In this document: one piece after another, positions 1 to 7,942 of the stretch
Layout: each line of letters begins with the position of its first letter
Position numbering within the stretch: the first letter of the stretch is position 1
Assembly (NCBI GenBank): GCA_023459795.1
Contig: JAEWSP010000014.1
Span: 1 to 59,022 of the forward strand
Reading direction: 5' to 3'
Length of the DNA stretch: 59,022 nt
Source of the DNA: Bacillota bacterium
GTDB lineage: Bacteria; Bacillota_I; Bacilli_A; RFN20; CAG-288
Made by a program: the position numbers and the translations under genes
Notes under the pieces: generated by a model
The model's input: the letters and a program-made list of their open reading frames with translations, nothing else
Database searches by the model: none
What the model was told of the DNA's origin: nothing

Positions 1-126
1 TCCTCTGGTGGAACACAAAGAGGATCCAGCGGAAATTAAATTGGATAGCACCTCATGAGGTGCTATCCAATTGGTATGCCAGTGCAGTATGATGTTTCTA
101 AAGTCCAAGTTTAGGGGTTCACTACA
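1..126 (+). mobile_element. Right end of an IS3-family-like insertion sequence (left part outside window)
   Basis: The first 92 bases read as the end of a transposase, followed by a short tail ending at about 103-126 with GTCCAAGTTTAGGGG then TTCACTACA. Right ends of IS3-family elements typically carry a transposase stop codon close to an inverted repeat that contains GTCCAA, a run of G and a terminal CA, so the layout fits. The left end is not in the window, so neither the paired repeat nor a target duplication can be checked. Naming the family rests on the short C-terminal match and the end sequence only. Confidence 0.5.
3..92 (+). CDS. IS3-like transposase (OrfB, integrase-type), C-terminal fragment
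   Basis: The frame starting at base 3 is open for 29 residues to a TGA at 90-92 and contains WWNTKRIQRKL followed by APHEVLSNW. The C-terminus of IS3-family OrfB (DDE integrase core) normally ends in a pattern like W-Y-N-x-x-R-I-x-x-x-L, a few residues, then P-x-E-Y, which this resembles. The gene is cut by the window edge, not visibly broken. A perfect 34-base palindrome (39-72) lies inside this coding end. The match is short, so another DDE transposase cannot be excluded. Confidence 0.5.
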   Translation, partial: LWWNTKRIQRKLNWIAPHEVLSNWYASAV

Positions 127-149
127 GCCCCGGGAGGGGCTTTTCTTTT
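126..149 (+). terminator. Rho-independent terminator downstream of the IS end
   Basis: AGCCCC, loop GGGA, GGGGCT, then TTTCTTTTG. It points the same way as the transposase and starts at the last base of the element. Confidence 0.7.
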
Positions 150-222
150 GAAAAGACGATGGATTTGAAACTGGATTCCTGAAAGCAGCCGTCCCTGTAT
201 TTTCTGGCTGGAATAGGAAGCC

Positions 223-255
223 AAAAAAGGGAAAGGTAAATCAGGCTACCTTTCC
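223..255 (-). terminator. Terminator of the small membrane protein gene
   Basis: On the minus strand GGAAAGGTA, an 8-base loop, TACCTTTCC, then CTTTTTT. It lies about 80 bases past the stop of the gene at 337-960. The stretch 150-336 otherwise shows no gene on either strand. Confidence 0.8.
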
Positions 256-336
256 TGAGGGCCTGTCTACCGGCCATGCCAACGCTTATTTATCTAAATA
301 CAAAGCAATTGCCGTTTTGAAAAGAAGTAATCTATT

Positions 337-960
337 CTATCTTTTCTTGATGATACGGCCGATACGGATAGGTTTATTGTGATGGATTGCACCCCGGTCC
401 TGGATCTGGAAGACACGGAAGAAAGGAACCTGGAAAAGAAGGAAGGAAACATAGAACAGATAGGTTCCGCCTCCAGGAAGGAAACGGTAGGTACTGGAAG
501 AGGTAAGGAAGGAGAAGTAGGCAGGACCTCCCATGCCGATAACGCCAGGGAAGAAGACACCGCAGAGGAAGAAGGAGATGACATCCAGAATAACGATTGT
601 TCCGTACAAGACACAAATTCCGGTTTTGGTGACACGCTCTCGGATACCGTAAGGGAATACCGTCACGAACAGGATCAGCAGGACGAAGAGGAAGAGAGGA
701 TCCAGAATTGCAGAATAGAGCGGAATGAAAAGGGAACCTGCACCTCCGGACTGGGTCAGGTAATCGCCGCAGAGCCATTGAAGGTAAGTAGCGTTCCAAG
801 GACCAACCTGGAGCTGTTGTCTGATATCGGCAGGGAAATAGATGGCTGGGAGGAAGAATGCAAGCAACTTTAGGAAGGAGAGGAAGAAAGCTATCAAGGT
901 ATACAGCATGAGCTGTCTATGCTGCAATTGCCTTGTTTTAATATCAATTTCTTTTTCCAT
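337..960 (-). CDS. Putative four-helix membrane protein of unknown function
   Basis: A 207-residue protein that I do not recognise. It has a short charged N-terminus (MEKEIDIKTRQLQHRQ) and about four hydrophobic segments, near residues 17-42, 84-104, 113-137 and 160-180, and a basic C-terminus (IRIGRIIKKR). No signal peptidase site or catalytic motif is visible. It is a single-gene unit: a TATAAT box lies six bases before the ATG on one side and an intrinsic terminator lies on the other. No Shine-Dalgarno sequence precedes the ATG, so a leaderless mRNA is possible. It sits between an IS end and an AT-rich island, so its neighbours give no functional clue. Confidence 0.7.
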   Translation of the reverse strand: MEKEIDIKTRQLQHRQLMLYTLIAFFLSFLKLLAFFLPAIYFPADIRQQLQVGPWNATYLQWLCGDYLTQSGGAGSLFIPLYSAILDPLFLFVLLILFVTVFPYGIRERVTKTGICVLYGTIVILDVISFFLCGVFFPGVIGMGGPAYFSFLTSSSTYRFLPGGGTYLFYVSFLLFQVPFFRVFQIQDRGAIHHNKPIRIGRIIKKR

Positions 961-1609
961 GCCTTAATTATAATGAAATAGTGTTTAAAGGGGAAAGGTT
1001 AGATTTCAAAACTATTTAGGATTTGTAAACATAGTAGATAAATGGTACCAAATAAAGACTAATAAAAAATATAGTGAATAGTAATGAAATAGTACCAAAT
1101 TAAAACTAAAGAAATCTAAAACTGGTTAAGCCAGATATAGCCAAAATATTGAAAATGCTTTTTCAACAATTTTCGAAGCAAGTAGATTAATGGTACCAAT
1201 TTACTACTAATTTATACTTAAAAATATTATCTCCATTTTTGTTAACATAATAAACGTTATGCGAACCAAATAAAATTGGAAGAAACTAACTATTTTCTTG
1301 CAAATTTTAACGGAAACATTGCCCTTAGGTATATTAGATAGATTTCTGATTTAGTTTTCGAAATGTACTAGTTAAATACTAATTCATAATTACCTATTGT
1401 TTTAATACTTATACTTAATTACAAATTCCAAATCCGATTTTGAAAATATACTAATTTTCTACTACTTTACCATATTTCAATAAATAGTATTTAATTGGTA
1501 CTATAAATATACTATTCCTTTATAATTACTAAATTGGTTCTTTTTTAGTACTAACTAAATACTAGTATTAATAAAGGTAGCATAGTAATATATTGGTACT
1601 ATTTTAATA
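961..1609. other. AT-rich non-coding island with repeated GGTACYA / AGTACTA motifs
   Basis: This 649-base gap has no open frame of useful length on either strand. Two 60-base lines counted by hand (1021-1080 and 1441-1500) have 12 and 11 G+C, about 18-20 %, against 34 of 60 in a parC line. A short motif recurs: TGGTACCA at 1043 and 1191, AGTACC at 1091, GGTACTA at 1497 and 1595, GTACTA at 1365 and AGTACTAA at 1547. Two copies are longer: GTACTAnnTAAATACTAnT at 1365 and 1548. It separates the mtnN operon end from the membrane protein gene. It may be regulatory or a remnant of transferred DNA; I cannot tell which. Confidence 0.75.
967..972 (-). promoter_or_regulatory. -10 box (TATAAT) of the membrane protein gene
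   Basis: A perfect TATAAT lies on the minus strand with only TAAGGC between it and the ATG at 960. The expected transcription start therefore falls on or beside the start codon. No convincing -35 box was seen. Confidence 0.55.
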
Positions 1610-2290
1610 CTATTCTTTGAATTTCATCTTCAGGAACTTTTCTGCAATGTCCCCGGCCTTCTTAGCCATCGGAACCAAGTTCTTCTCATACACGGAGAAG
1701 TTGCTGTCCTTCCTGGTGTCGTCGCTTATGGAACGGATGATGACAAAAGGAATTCCAGCTAGAAAGCAGCACTGGGCAACGGATGCCGATTCCATATCGC
1801 AGCTTACCGGATCCTCGAACTGATCAAACCATTCCGGATGGATGTTCTCCTTGCTGATGAAGGAGTCCCCGGACAGGATCAGTCCTCCCTTGATGGAAGG
1901 ATCCTTGTTCTGCTTCAAAAAGGAAGCTACTTCCTTGTCCGGAAGGAAATAGGTCGGGCATCCGCTCATCTGGCCCATAGGGTGCCCGAAGGCGGTGATG
2001 TCGACATCCCAGTACGAAACCGATGTCGCTACCAGGGTATCGAGCAGGGAAAGCTTAGGGGAGATGCTTCCGGCTACTCCGATATTGACGACCAAGTCCG
2101 GCTTCTCTTCGGATAGTGCCTTGCCGAGGCAGAACCCCATTGCCGTCTTTCCGATACCGCTAATAAGGCCTCTTACCGAGAGGTCTCCTTTCACGATCCG
2201 TCTGTCGTCTTTCTTCTCCCCTTCCTGGACAGGGCCGAAGAAACCGGAAAGCTCCTCTTCCTGGGCAGCGAGGATCAGGACATTCTTCAT
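1610..2290 (-). CDS. mtnN: 5'-methylthioadenosine/S-adenosylhomocysteine nucleosidase
   Basis: Cleaves the N-glycosidic bond of methylthioadenosine and S-adenosylhomocysteine, recycling by-products of polyamine synthesis and methyltransferases in the cytoplasm. The 226-residue length is usual for the family. Family signatures are visible: the N-terminal LILAAQEEEL, GIGKTAMGF (phosphorylase fold), NIGVAGSI, SGDSFI, the DMESASVAQ segment with the purine-binding Met/Glu, and RSISD near the C-terminus with the catalytic Asp. It is the last gene of the minus-strand operon that begins at parE; the rsfS stop is three bases before its ATG, so it is probably translationally coupled. Downstream lies the AT-rich island, with no terminator recognised. 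Confidence 0.93.
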   Translation of the reverse strand: MKNVLILAAQEEELSGFFGPVQEGEKKDDRRIVKGDLSVRGLISGIGKTAMGFCLGKALSEEKPDLVVNIGVAGSISPKLSLLDTLVATSVSYWDVDITAFGHPMGQMSGCPTYFLPDKEVASFLKQNKDPSIKGGLILSGDSFISKENIHPEWFDQFEDPVSCDMESASVAQCCFLAGIPFVIIRSISDDTRKDSNFSVYEKNLVPMAKKAGDIAEKFLKMKFKE

Positions 2291-2293
2291 AAG

Positions 2294-2749
2294 CTACTGG
2301 GCCTGGCTTTCCGGCTTCTTGCGCTTCCTGTAGACAGGCTCCTCTTCCTGGACGACGATCTGGTGGGGAGAATTCTGGTATAGTTCGTCCAGAGCTACTC
2401 TCTTCCTCTCCTCCGGAGTGAAAAGCTGGACGACGATCTGGCCGGCATCGATCAGGATCCAGCGGGAATCGTTCTTGCCTTCGACGTGGCTGACTTCCTG
2501 GTAGTTCTCATAGAGAGCTTCCTTGGCTTCCGAAACCAGGGCGTTGAGACGGACGGCATTCTTGGCGCTGGCAACGATGTAGTAGGAGACAAAAGGGGTT
2601 TTGTCCCTTACATCATAGACGACAACCTCGTCGCCCCAGTTGAAGCTGAGCTCTTGAGCGATATGGAGAGGAGTCAGAGCCCTGATGGATCCCTTGTCCT
2701 TGAGGACGAAAGGTACTTTGAAGGCCGGCTTCTTGAAATTCTTGATCAT
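2294..2749 (-). CDS. rsfS: Ribosomal silencing factor RsfS (DUF143)
   Basis: Binds ribosomal protein L14 and blocks joining of the 30S and 50S subunits under nutrient limitation. The start is set at the ATG at 2749 because AAGGAG lies eight bases upstream; the longer frame only adds residues without a ribosome binding site. The protein is about 151 residues. The core shows DVRDKTPF, an alpha/beta stretch with VASAKNAVRLNAL, then EGKNDSRWILIDAG and VQLFTPEERK, the latter two being the most conserved part of the family. The C-terminus is a polar tail rich in Glu and Lys. It follows yqeK, its usual partner in Bacilli. Confidence 0.9.
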   Translation of the reverse strand: MIKNFKKPAFKVPFVLKDKGSIRALTPLHIAQELSFNWGDEVVVYDVRDKTPFVSYYIVASAKNAVRLNALVSEAKEALYENYQEVSHVEGKNDSRWILIDAGQIVVQLFTPEERKRVALDELYQNSPHQIVVQEEEPVYRKRKKPESQAQ

Positions 2750-2768
2750 GTTTTCTTCTCCTTGCTCC

Positions 2769-3656
2769 CTAATGGGAGTCCTTCGGACCATAGGACTCGT
2801 AGAACGCCCTTGTAAGGGGATCTGTCAGGTAGTCCGTATGTTCCTTCTCGAAAAAACTAACCTGCTCGGATAATACCGCCTTCAGCCCTTCCAGGATATC
2901 CTTGCCTGCAATCTCCCTTATCTTCTCCGTCGGGAATTTCCTGGTCGGCTCCGCCTTGTCGGCAACATAAAGGACCATCTGCATCTTCGTCATCTCCCCT
3001 TTCCCGGTGCAGTGGAACTCCATCGCGCTTAGGACGTCCTCGTCTACGAGCCCGAACTCGGTCCTGGCCCGGTAGAGGGAGGCGAACTGGTGGAGGGCAA
3101 AGTCAGGAACCTCCTTGTACAGGGGGAAGAAAGAGAAGACAATCTCTCTCTGCTTTTCCAGAGGCCAGTCCTTGGCAGAGTCATGGAAGAGGCCGGCAAG
3201 ATAGGCGATCCTCGGATCGAGGCCGTTAGGAGAAGCCAGGGCAGCCGCCGTAGAGGCTACGGAGAGGGAATGGAGGTATCTATGGGGGTGCATGCCAACA
3301 GCGAGCCTAGGAAGGAAATAAAGGCCCTTCCTGGCGATTTCCCCGAACACCGGAAGAGGAACCCTGTAGCTTCTTCCCAGCCGGGCATCCTCTTCTCCCG
3401 AGAGGAAGTCTTCCTGGATTTCCTTATTTCCCGGATATTCCGTTTGGTCGGTAATGTCCTTGAGGACAGCAAGGCTGTCTTTTCTCCCTTCGGGAAGGAA
3501 GGAGGCAGAAGGGAAAACGAGCCGGACAAGGGAAAGAGTTCCCTTGCCGGCACTCGGCGGAAGGAAGACATTCCCTTCCGCCCCTGTTTCTTTCCGGATT
3601 GTTTCTTCTTCTTGCGAGGTCAGAGGATCGATAGGGAAGAGCAGGAGGACATCCAT
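2769..3656 (-). CDS. yqeK: YqeK-type HD hydrolase carrying a degenerate NadD remnant at its N-terminus
   Basis: Residues about 118-290 form an HD-domain protein of the YqeK type (diadenosine tetraphosphate hydrolase in characterised members): H125-R126-xx-H129-S, then LFHDSAKD with H158-D159, H215 and ADKAEP with D233. In Bacilli, nadD and yqeK are neighbours; here about 115 residues precede the HD domain. Their end, VPLPVFGEIARKGLY, resembles the C-terminus of NadD (nicotinate-nucleotide adenylyltransferase), but the nucleotidyltransferase loop GGTFDPxHxGH and the ISST motif are absent and the segment is half the normal length. The adenylyltransferase activity is therefore probably lost, which is inference. 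The gene follows yqeH with a three-base gap and precedes rsfS. Confidence 0.8.
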   Translation of the reverse strand: MDVLLLFPIDPLTSQEEETIRKETGAEGNVFLPPSAGKGTLSLVRLVFPSASFLPEGRKDSLAVLKDITDQTEYPGNKEIQEDFLSGEEDARLGRSYRVPLPVFGEIARKGLYFLPRLAVGMHPHRYLHSLSVASTAAALASPNGLDPRIAYLAGLFHDSAKDWPLEKQREIVFSFFPLYKEVPDFALHQFASLYRARTEFGLVDEDVLSAMEFHCTGKGEMTKMQMVLYVADKAEPTRKFPTEKIREIAGKDILEGLKAVLSEQVSFFEKEHTDYLTDPLTRAFYESYGPKDSH

Positions 3657-3659
3657 CTA

Positions 3660-4811
3660 TCAGAGTACCTCGTCGCTTTCCAGTACGACCTTGATGCCCT
3701 TAGGGGCATAGACGGCTAGCTTCTGGCCGTTTCCGAGGAATTCCACGAAGGCGAGGGAAGAGATCCTCAGGATGTTCCTCTTGCCGTCGATTGCTTCTAC
3801 GAAGGTAGGTACCAAGTCCGCCATGGACTTGACCTTTCCGGTCCTCGGTTCCAGATTCTCGTTGTCGCAGTTTTCCTGGAGTCCCTTGTCGGCCTTGCTC
3901 TTCTTGCAGCGGAAGATCATCAGGTCGTTGGACTTGAAGAAGGTGAAATCGGTCTTGTCTCCGCTCTCGAAGTCGATCCTGGCCATATTGGAGAGAAGGA
4001 AGGACTGTTCCTCCTTGGCTCCGTATCTTTCTGGGCGGATAGGCTCCCGGGGAAGGATGTAGCGGACTTCTTCCGGTTCCAGGAAGGAGATCATGGAGCG
4101 GGGAGAATAGATGCCGGGAGTATCGTAGATATAGCTTTCCTCATCCACCGGGATGGCGATGACGTCGAGGGTAGTCCCCGGGAACGGGGAAGTCGTGATG
4201 GTCTTGCCGGTCGTATTCGTATAGCTTCCCAGAAGCGAGTTGATGAGGGAGGACTTGCCGGTCTGGTAGGAACCGAAGAAATAGGCACTCCTGCCGTTCC
4301 GGTACTGGTTGATCTTCTTGAAGAGGGATTCGATGCCGGTCTTGTTGGTCGCGGAGGTAAGGAGGATCTCCTTGGGGGCGATGTTCTCCTTGGCAAGTGC
4401 CCTCCTGGCATATGCCAGAAGGTATTCGTCGGAGAATCCTTCCGGAAGGACATCCCGCTTGTTGAGGATGACCAGGACGTTGGAGGGAAGGTATTTGCCA
4501 AGCCCTTCCAGGAAGCTTCCGCAGAGGGAGAAGGCGTTGAGGACATAGACGGCAAGGGCGCCTTCCTCTTTGGCCTTGGTAAGGATCGTCACATAATCCA
4601 GGTTGAAATCGATCTTCCGGAAAGAGGAATAATGGCGGAGCCTGTAGCAGCGTTCGCAGAGTTCCTCGTCTCCCTTCTCGAACTTCTCGGGCGGGAGGTA
4701 TCCGGCTTCGCTGGGATCCTGATCCTGGAGGATCGATCCGCAGCCGTAGCAGCGGCGGACACGGATCTCGGCCGTCACTCCGGTCGTATGGTTTTTCTTG
4801 AAGATACTCAT
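3660..4811 (-). CDS. yqeH: Circularly permuted ribosome biogenesis GTPase YqeH
   Basis: A GTPase needed for small-subunit assembly in Bacilli. At 383 residues it has the family order: an N-terminal zinc finger (CYGCG near residue 20 and CERCYR near 52), then permuted G motifs, with NKRD (G4) and SATNKTG (G5) first, followed by GSYQTGKSSL (G1, P-loop), TTTSPFPGTT (G2) and DTPGI (G3). A C-terminal RNA/peptide-binding region follows. This circular order identifies it against Era-type GTPases. It starts one base after the yqeG stop (TGATATG), which indicates tight coupling. The usual aroE and yhbY genes between yqeH and nadD in other Bacilli are absent. Confidence 0.93.
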   Translation of the reverse strand: MSIFKKNHTTGVTAEIRVRRCYGCGSILQDQDPSEAGYLPPEKFEKGDEELCERCYRLRHYSSFRKIDFNLDYVTILTKAKEEGALAVYVLNAFSLCGSFLEGLGKYLPSNVLVILNKRDVLPEGFSDEYLLAYARRALAKENIAPKEILLTSATNKTGIESLFKKINQYRNGRSAYFFGSYQTGKSSLINSLLGSYTNTTGKTITTSPFPGTTLDVIAIPVDEESYIYDTPGIYSPRSMISFLEPEEVRYILPREPIRPERYGAKEEQSFLLSNMARIDFESGDKTDFTFFKSNDLMIFRCKKSKADKGLQENCDNENLEPRTGKVKSMADLVPTFVEAIDGKRNILRISSLAFVEFLGNGQKLAVYAPKGIKVVLESDEVL

Positions 4812-4812
4812 A

Positions 4813-5334
4813 TCATTCTTCTCCTTTCGTGAAGCAGAATCCGGCTTTCTTGTTCCGGATAAGGTTTTCCATCACAGCCGTCTCTTTCCGTCTAAAGAAC
4901 CTTGTAAGGATATTATCCTCTTTTCCAAGGGGAAAGGTAAAGAGGAAGAGGGCCCCGAGCTTCCTGGCGGCATCGCCGTCGGTACGGAGCTGGTCGCCGG
5001 CGATAAGTACATCTTCCGGAGCAAAGCCGTTCTTTTCCAGGAAACGCCTGACCCGGAAGAGGAATACCCCCTTCCCGGCGAAGGAGAGGAGGGGGAGATG
5101 GAACTTCTTTGCTTCCTTCCGGATTTTGAGTCCGGTGTTGTTCGTAACTAGGAGCACGGGGATGGAATACTCCTTGGCTTTGTCCAGGAAATCCAGGTTC
5201 TGCTTCTCCATCCTCCTCTGCTTCTGGCGGAAGAAAGTCTGGTCCACGTCAAGGACTATCGCTTTCTTCGGAAAAGCAGAGAAGAATTCGTCCTTGAGGG
5301 CGAAAAGGCTTCGGCAGTACCCGTAAATTTCCAT
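4813..5334 (-). CDS. yqeG: YqeG-family HAD phosphatase
   Basis: A small HAD-superfamily phosphatase (173 residues, subfamily IIIA) whose substrate is not firmly known. Visible motifs: the nucleophile loop LDVDQTF (Asp-x-Asp), the second motif LLVTNNTG, a Lys in the SFAGKG segment, and the acidic motif GDQLRTDGDAA. It sits immediately before yqeH, as in most Bacilli, which supports the family name. The stop codon is TGA, showing that TGA terminates in this genome. It begins four bases after the parC stop, placing the yqeG-yqeH-yqeK-rsfS set in the parE-parC transcript. Confidence 0.88.
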   Translation of the reverse strand: MEIYGYCRSLFALKDEFFSAFPKKAIVLDVDQTFFRQKQRRMEKQNLDFLDKAKEYSIPVLLVTNNTGLKIRKEAKKFHLPLLSFAGKGVFLFRVRRFLEKNGFAPEDVLIAGDQLRTDGDAARKLGALFLFTFPLGKEDNILTRFFRRKETAVMENLIRNKKAGFCFTKGEE

Positions 5335-5338
5335 TTCG

Positions 5339-7942
5339 CTATGCCTTGTTTTCCTTGGCGAAGAGGTCGAAGAGGGAAAGCTGCGTATCGGCTTTGTCCG
5401 TCTCTGCCTTCCGTTCCTGGACAGGCTGAGGCTTCGGAGTCTCGATCAGGATGGTGGAAGGATCCAGTATCGTCCCTAGGTCATGGAAGGAGATCAGCTC
5501 CTGGCCGTCGAGTCCCGGGATATTTTCCCGCATCTCGGCATTCAGTTCGACCGGATCGAGAGCCGAGAGGTCGATGGCGATGGAGGAAGCGGCGGTCGTT
5601 GCTCCGGCATAGGTCTTCTGGCCTTTGATCTTCTCGACCTTCTCGACGGCGATGATGTAGTAGGCATTCTTCTTGAGGACACGGACAAGCGGAGTCTTGG
5701 GGCCGAGCCTGTTCGTGCATTCGATCTTCGTCGAGGAGACGATCCTGGCTGCCCTCTTGGAAGAGAGGACAAGGAGAAGGGAAGCTTCCTTGGAGCTGAA
5801 GGATTCCAGGGATACAAGCGGTGCATGGTCGACTCCGGATGCGATTGCCTTGACGCCGAGGGCGCTAGTAGAAACGAGCGGAATCTCTCCTTCGTTGTAC
5901 CGAGAGCAGCGTCCGAGGCTATCGACGACAAGGACATCGGAATTGCCGCCGGTGATGCTGACACCGACGACGGCATCGTCCTGGTCGGCCATCTTGATGG
6001 CACGTAACGGCTTCTTCGTCAGACCTTCCTGGGAGAGATCCTTGAGGGCAACCCTCTTGATCTTGTTCTCCTTGGTCAGAAGGACGACATTGACGCCTTC
6101 GAAGAACTTGTCGATGCTGTACGCCTTGACGATATGTTCGCTGGCTTTGAGGGTAAGTAGGTTGTTGAGGTGGGTCCCTTCCTCTTTCCATTTGGAATCG
6201 GATAGCTGGAAGACAGGAAGATATCCATAGTTTCCTTTGTCCGTGAAGAAGAGGATTCCGTCATGGGTGGTAACCTTCCTGCAGAAGGCAAGGCTGTCTC
6301 CAGGCTTGATCTTGGGGAGATTCAAAGGATCATCCGGGTTAGCATCCGCGCTGGACTGGAAGGATTTGAGGGAGGAACGCTTGGCATATCCGTCTGCCGT
6401 CAGAACGGCAACGACATCCTCCTTGGCGATAAGCTTGGTCGGATCGACGGATTGGAAGGCCTGCTTGCCATCGAGGATCTGGGTCTTTCTCGGGGTGTAA
6501 TATTCGCTGTCCACTTCCTTCAGGATCTTGATGATCTCGTTATCCAGCTTCTTCGGCGAGTCAAGTATCTGGGAAAGGCGGCTGATATCCTTTTCCAGTG
6601 CTTCCTTCTCGCTCTTCAGGGCAGTGATATCCGTATTGCTGAGCCTGTAGAGAGGAAGCATGGCGATAGCTTCGGCCTGGCGGGGAGTAAAGGAGTAGTC
6701 AACTGCAAGCATCCGTTTCACATCTTCCTTGCCGCTGCACTTCTTGATCTTTCCGATCAGTTCGTCGACGATGGAGTAAGCCTTCATGAGGCCGTCCACG
6801 ATCTCGCTTCTCTCCTGATCCTTGGCAAGGTCGAACTTGGAGGACTTGGTCTGGATCTCCCGCTGATGGTCGATATAGGCATCGATCAGCTCGATCAGGG
6901 ACATCGTCTTCGGATGGCCCTTGTCGATAGCCAGGAAATTGCAGGAAACCGTATTCCGTAAGGCACCTTTCGTCTCGAGGTAGTTGAGGACATCTTCCGG
7001 GGAGGCGTTCTCCTTGATCTTGAGGATGATATCGATATCGTCCTTGGCGGATTCATCGACGATTTCCTCGATATTGTCTAGCTTTTCGGCATCTTTCCTT
7101 TTGTTGAGGGCAGAGACGAAATCGATCTTGACAATTCCGTATGGGATCTCCGTGATGTGGATCTCATTGTTCTCATGATCGATGTTCGTCTTGCAGTACA
7201 GGTAGTAGCTTCCCTGGCCGGTCTCGAAGACCGTCCTCAGGGCTTCCCTGTCATCCAGGATTCCTCCGGTCGGGAAATCCGGTCCCGGAATGAACTCCAG
7301 GATGTCATCGAGGGTGCTTTCCGGGTTTTCGATACGGAAAACAGTGGCCTGTACCACTTCATGGAGATTGTTCGGGGCGATATAGGTAGTGGAGCCGACG
7401 GCAATACCGGAAGTACCGTTTACAAGGAGGTTAGGGAAACGGGCAGGAAGGACGACCGGCTCGAGGGATTTGTCGTCGAAGGTCGGAACCATCTCCACCG
7501 TATTCTTCTCGATTCCGGATACCAGGAATTCGCTGAGCTTGGAAAGACGGGCTTCCGTATAACGGTAGGCGGCAGCCGGGTCGTCATCGATGGAACCGTT
7601 GTTGCCCTGGAAGTCGACTAGCGGTGCTTCCATCTTCCAGCTCTGGCTCAGATGGACGAGGGCATCATAGATGGAGCTGTCGCCGTGCGGATGGTAATGG
7701 CCCATGACATGTCCGACGATCGTCGCGCATTTCACGGTCGGCTTCTCGTAGATGTTTCCCTGATCGAACATATCGAAGATGATGCGGCGCTGGACAGGCT
7801 TCAGGCCGTCCCTTGCGTCCGGGATGGCACGGTCCGTGATTACGGCCTTTGCATAACGTTCGAAGGCACCGATCAGGACTTCGTTCATCGCCGACGGAAC
7901 GATGTCCTTGTCGAGCACCACTTCGCTCTTTTTACTTTTCAC
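5339..7942 (-). CDS. parC: DNA topoisomerase IV subunit A
   Basis: The DNA-cleaving subunit of topoisomerase IV, which decatenates daughter chromosomes with ParE. The 867-residue protein has the winged-helix domain near the N-terminus with DGLKPVQRRI and GHYHPHGDSS (the quinolone-determining segment has Ser at the usual place), the active-site tyrosine in AAYRYTEARL at about residue 125, and the tower domain with FPNLLVNGTSGIAVG. The C-terminal third is the beta-pinwheel. GNNGSIDDDPAAA is closer to ParC than to GyrA. The start is GTG, inside the last codons of parE, with an 11-base overlap. The C-terminal end is longer and more charged than usual, ending in QLSLFDLFAKENKA. Confidence 0.93.
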   Translation of the reverse strand: MKSKKSEVVLDKDIVPSAMNEVLIGAFERYAKAVITDRAIPDARDGLKPVQRRIIFDMFDQGNIYEKPTVKCATIVGHVMGHYHPHGDSSIYDALVHLSQSWKMEAPLVDFQGNNGSIDDDPAAAYRYTEARLSKLSEFLVSGIEKNTVEMVPTFDDKSLEPVVLPARFPNLLVNGTSGIAVGSTTYIAPNNLHEVVQATVFRIENPESTLDDILEFIPGPDFPTGGILDDREALRTVFETGQGSYYLYCKTNIDHENNEIHITEIPYGIVKIDFVSALNKRKDAEKLDNIEEIVDESAKDDIDIILKIKENASPEDVLNYLETKGALRNTVSCNFLAIDKGHPKTMSLIELIDAYIDHQREIQTKSSKFDLAKDQERSEIVDGLMKAYSIVDELIGKIKKCSGKEDVKRMLAVDYSFTPRQAEAIAMLPLYRLSNTDITALKSEKEALEKDISRLSQILDSPKKLDNEIIKILKEVDSEYYTPRKTQILDGKQAFQSVDPTKLIAKEDVVAVLTADGYAKRSSLKSFQSSADANPDDPLNLPKIKPGDSLAFCRKVTTHDGILFFTDKGNYGYLPVFQLSDSKWKEEGTHLNNLLTLKASEHIVKAYSIDKFFEGVNVVLLTKENKIKRVALKDLSQEGLTKKPLRAIKMADQDDAVVGVSITGGNSDVLVVDSLGRCSRYNEGEIPLVSTSALGVKAIASGVDHAPLVSLESFSSKEASLLLVLSSKRAARIVSSTKIECTNRLGPKTPLVRVLKKNAYYIIAVEKVEKIKGQKTYAGATTAASSIAIDLSALDPVELNAEMRENIPGLDGQELISFHDLGTILDPSTILIETPKPQPVQERKAETDKADTQLSLFDLFAKENKA

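Noticed and set aside
1..149. tmRNA, 6S RNA or other structured RNA at the window start
   Set aside because: The hairpin is inside a frame that reads as a transposase C-terminus, and the tail looks like an IS end; no tRNA-like acceptor was seen.
961..1609. Chromosomal origin or dif site in the AT-rich island
   Set aside because: No DnaA-box series (TTATCCACA type), no dnaA or gyrase neighbour and no recognisable dif sequence.
4813..5334. Possible use of TGA as tryptophan (Mycoplasma-type code)
   Set aside because: Several conserved genes end at TGA exactly where the family ends (yqeG, yqeH, prp), and Trp codons in conserved proteins are TGG.
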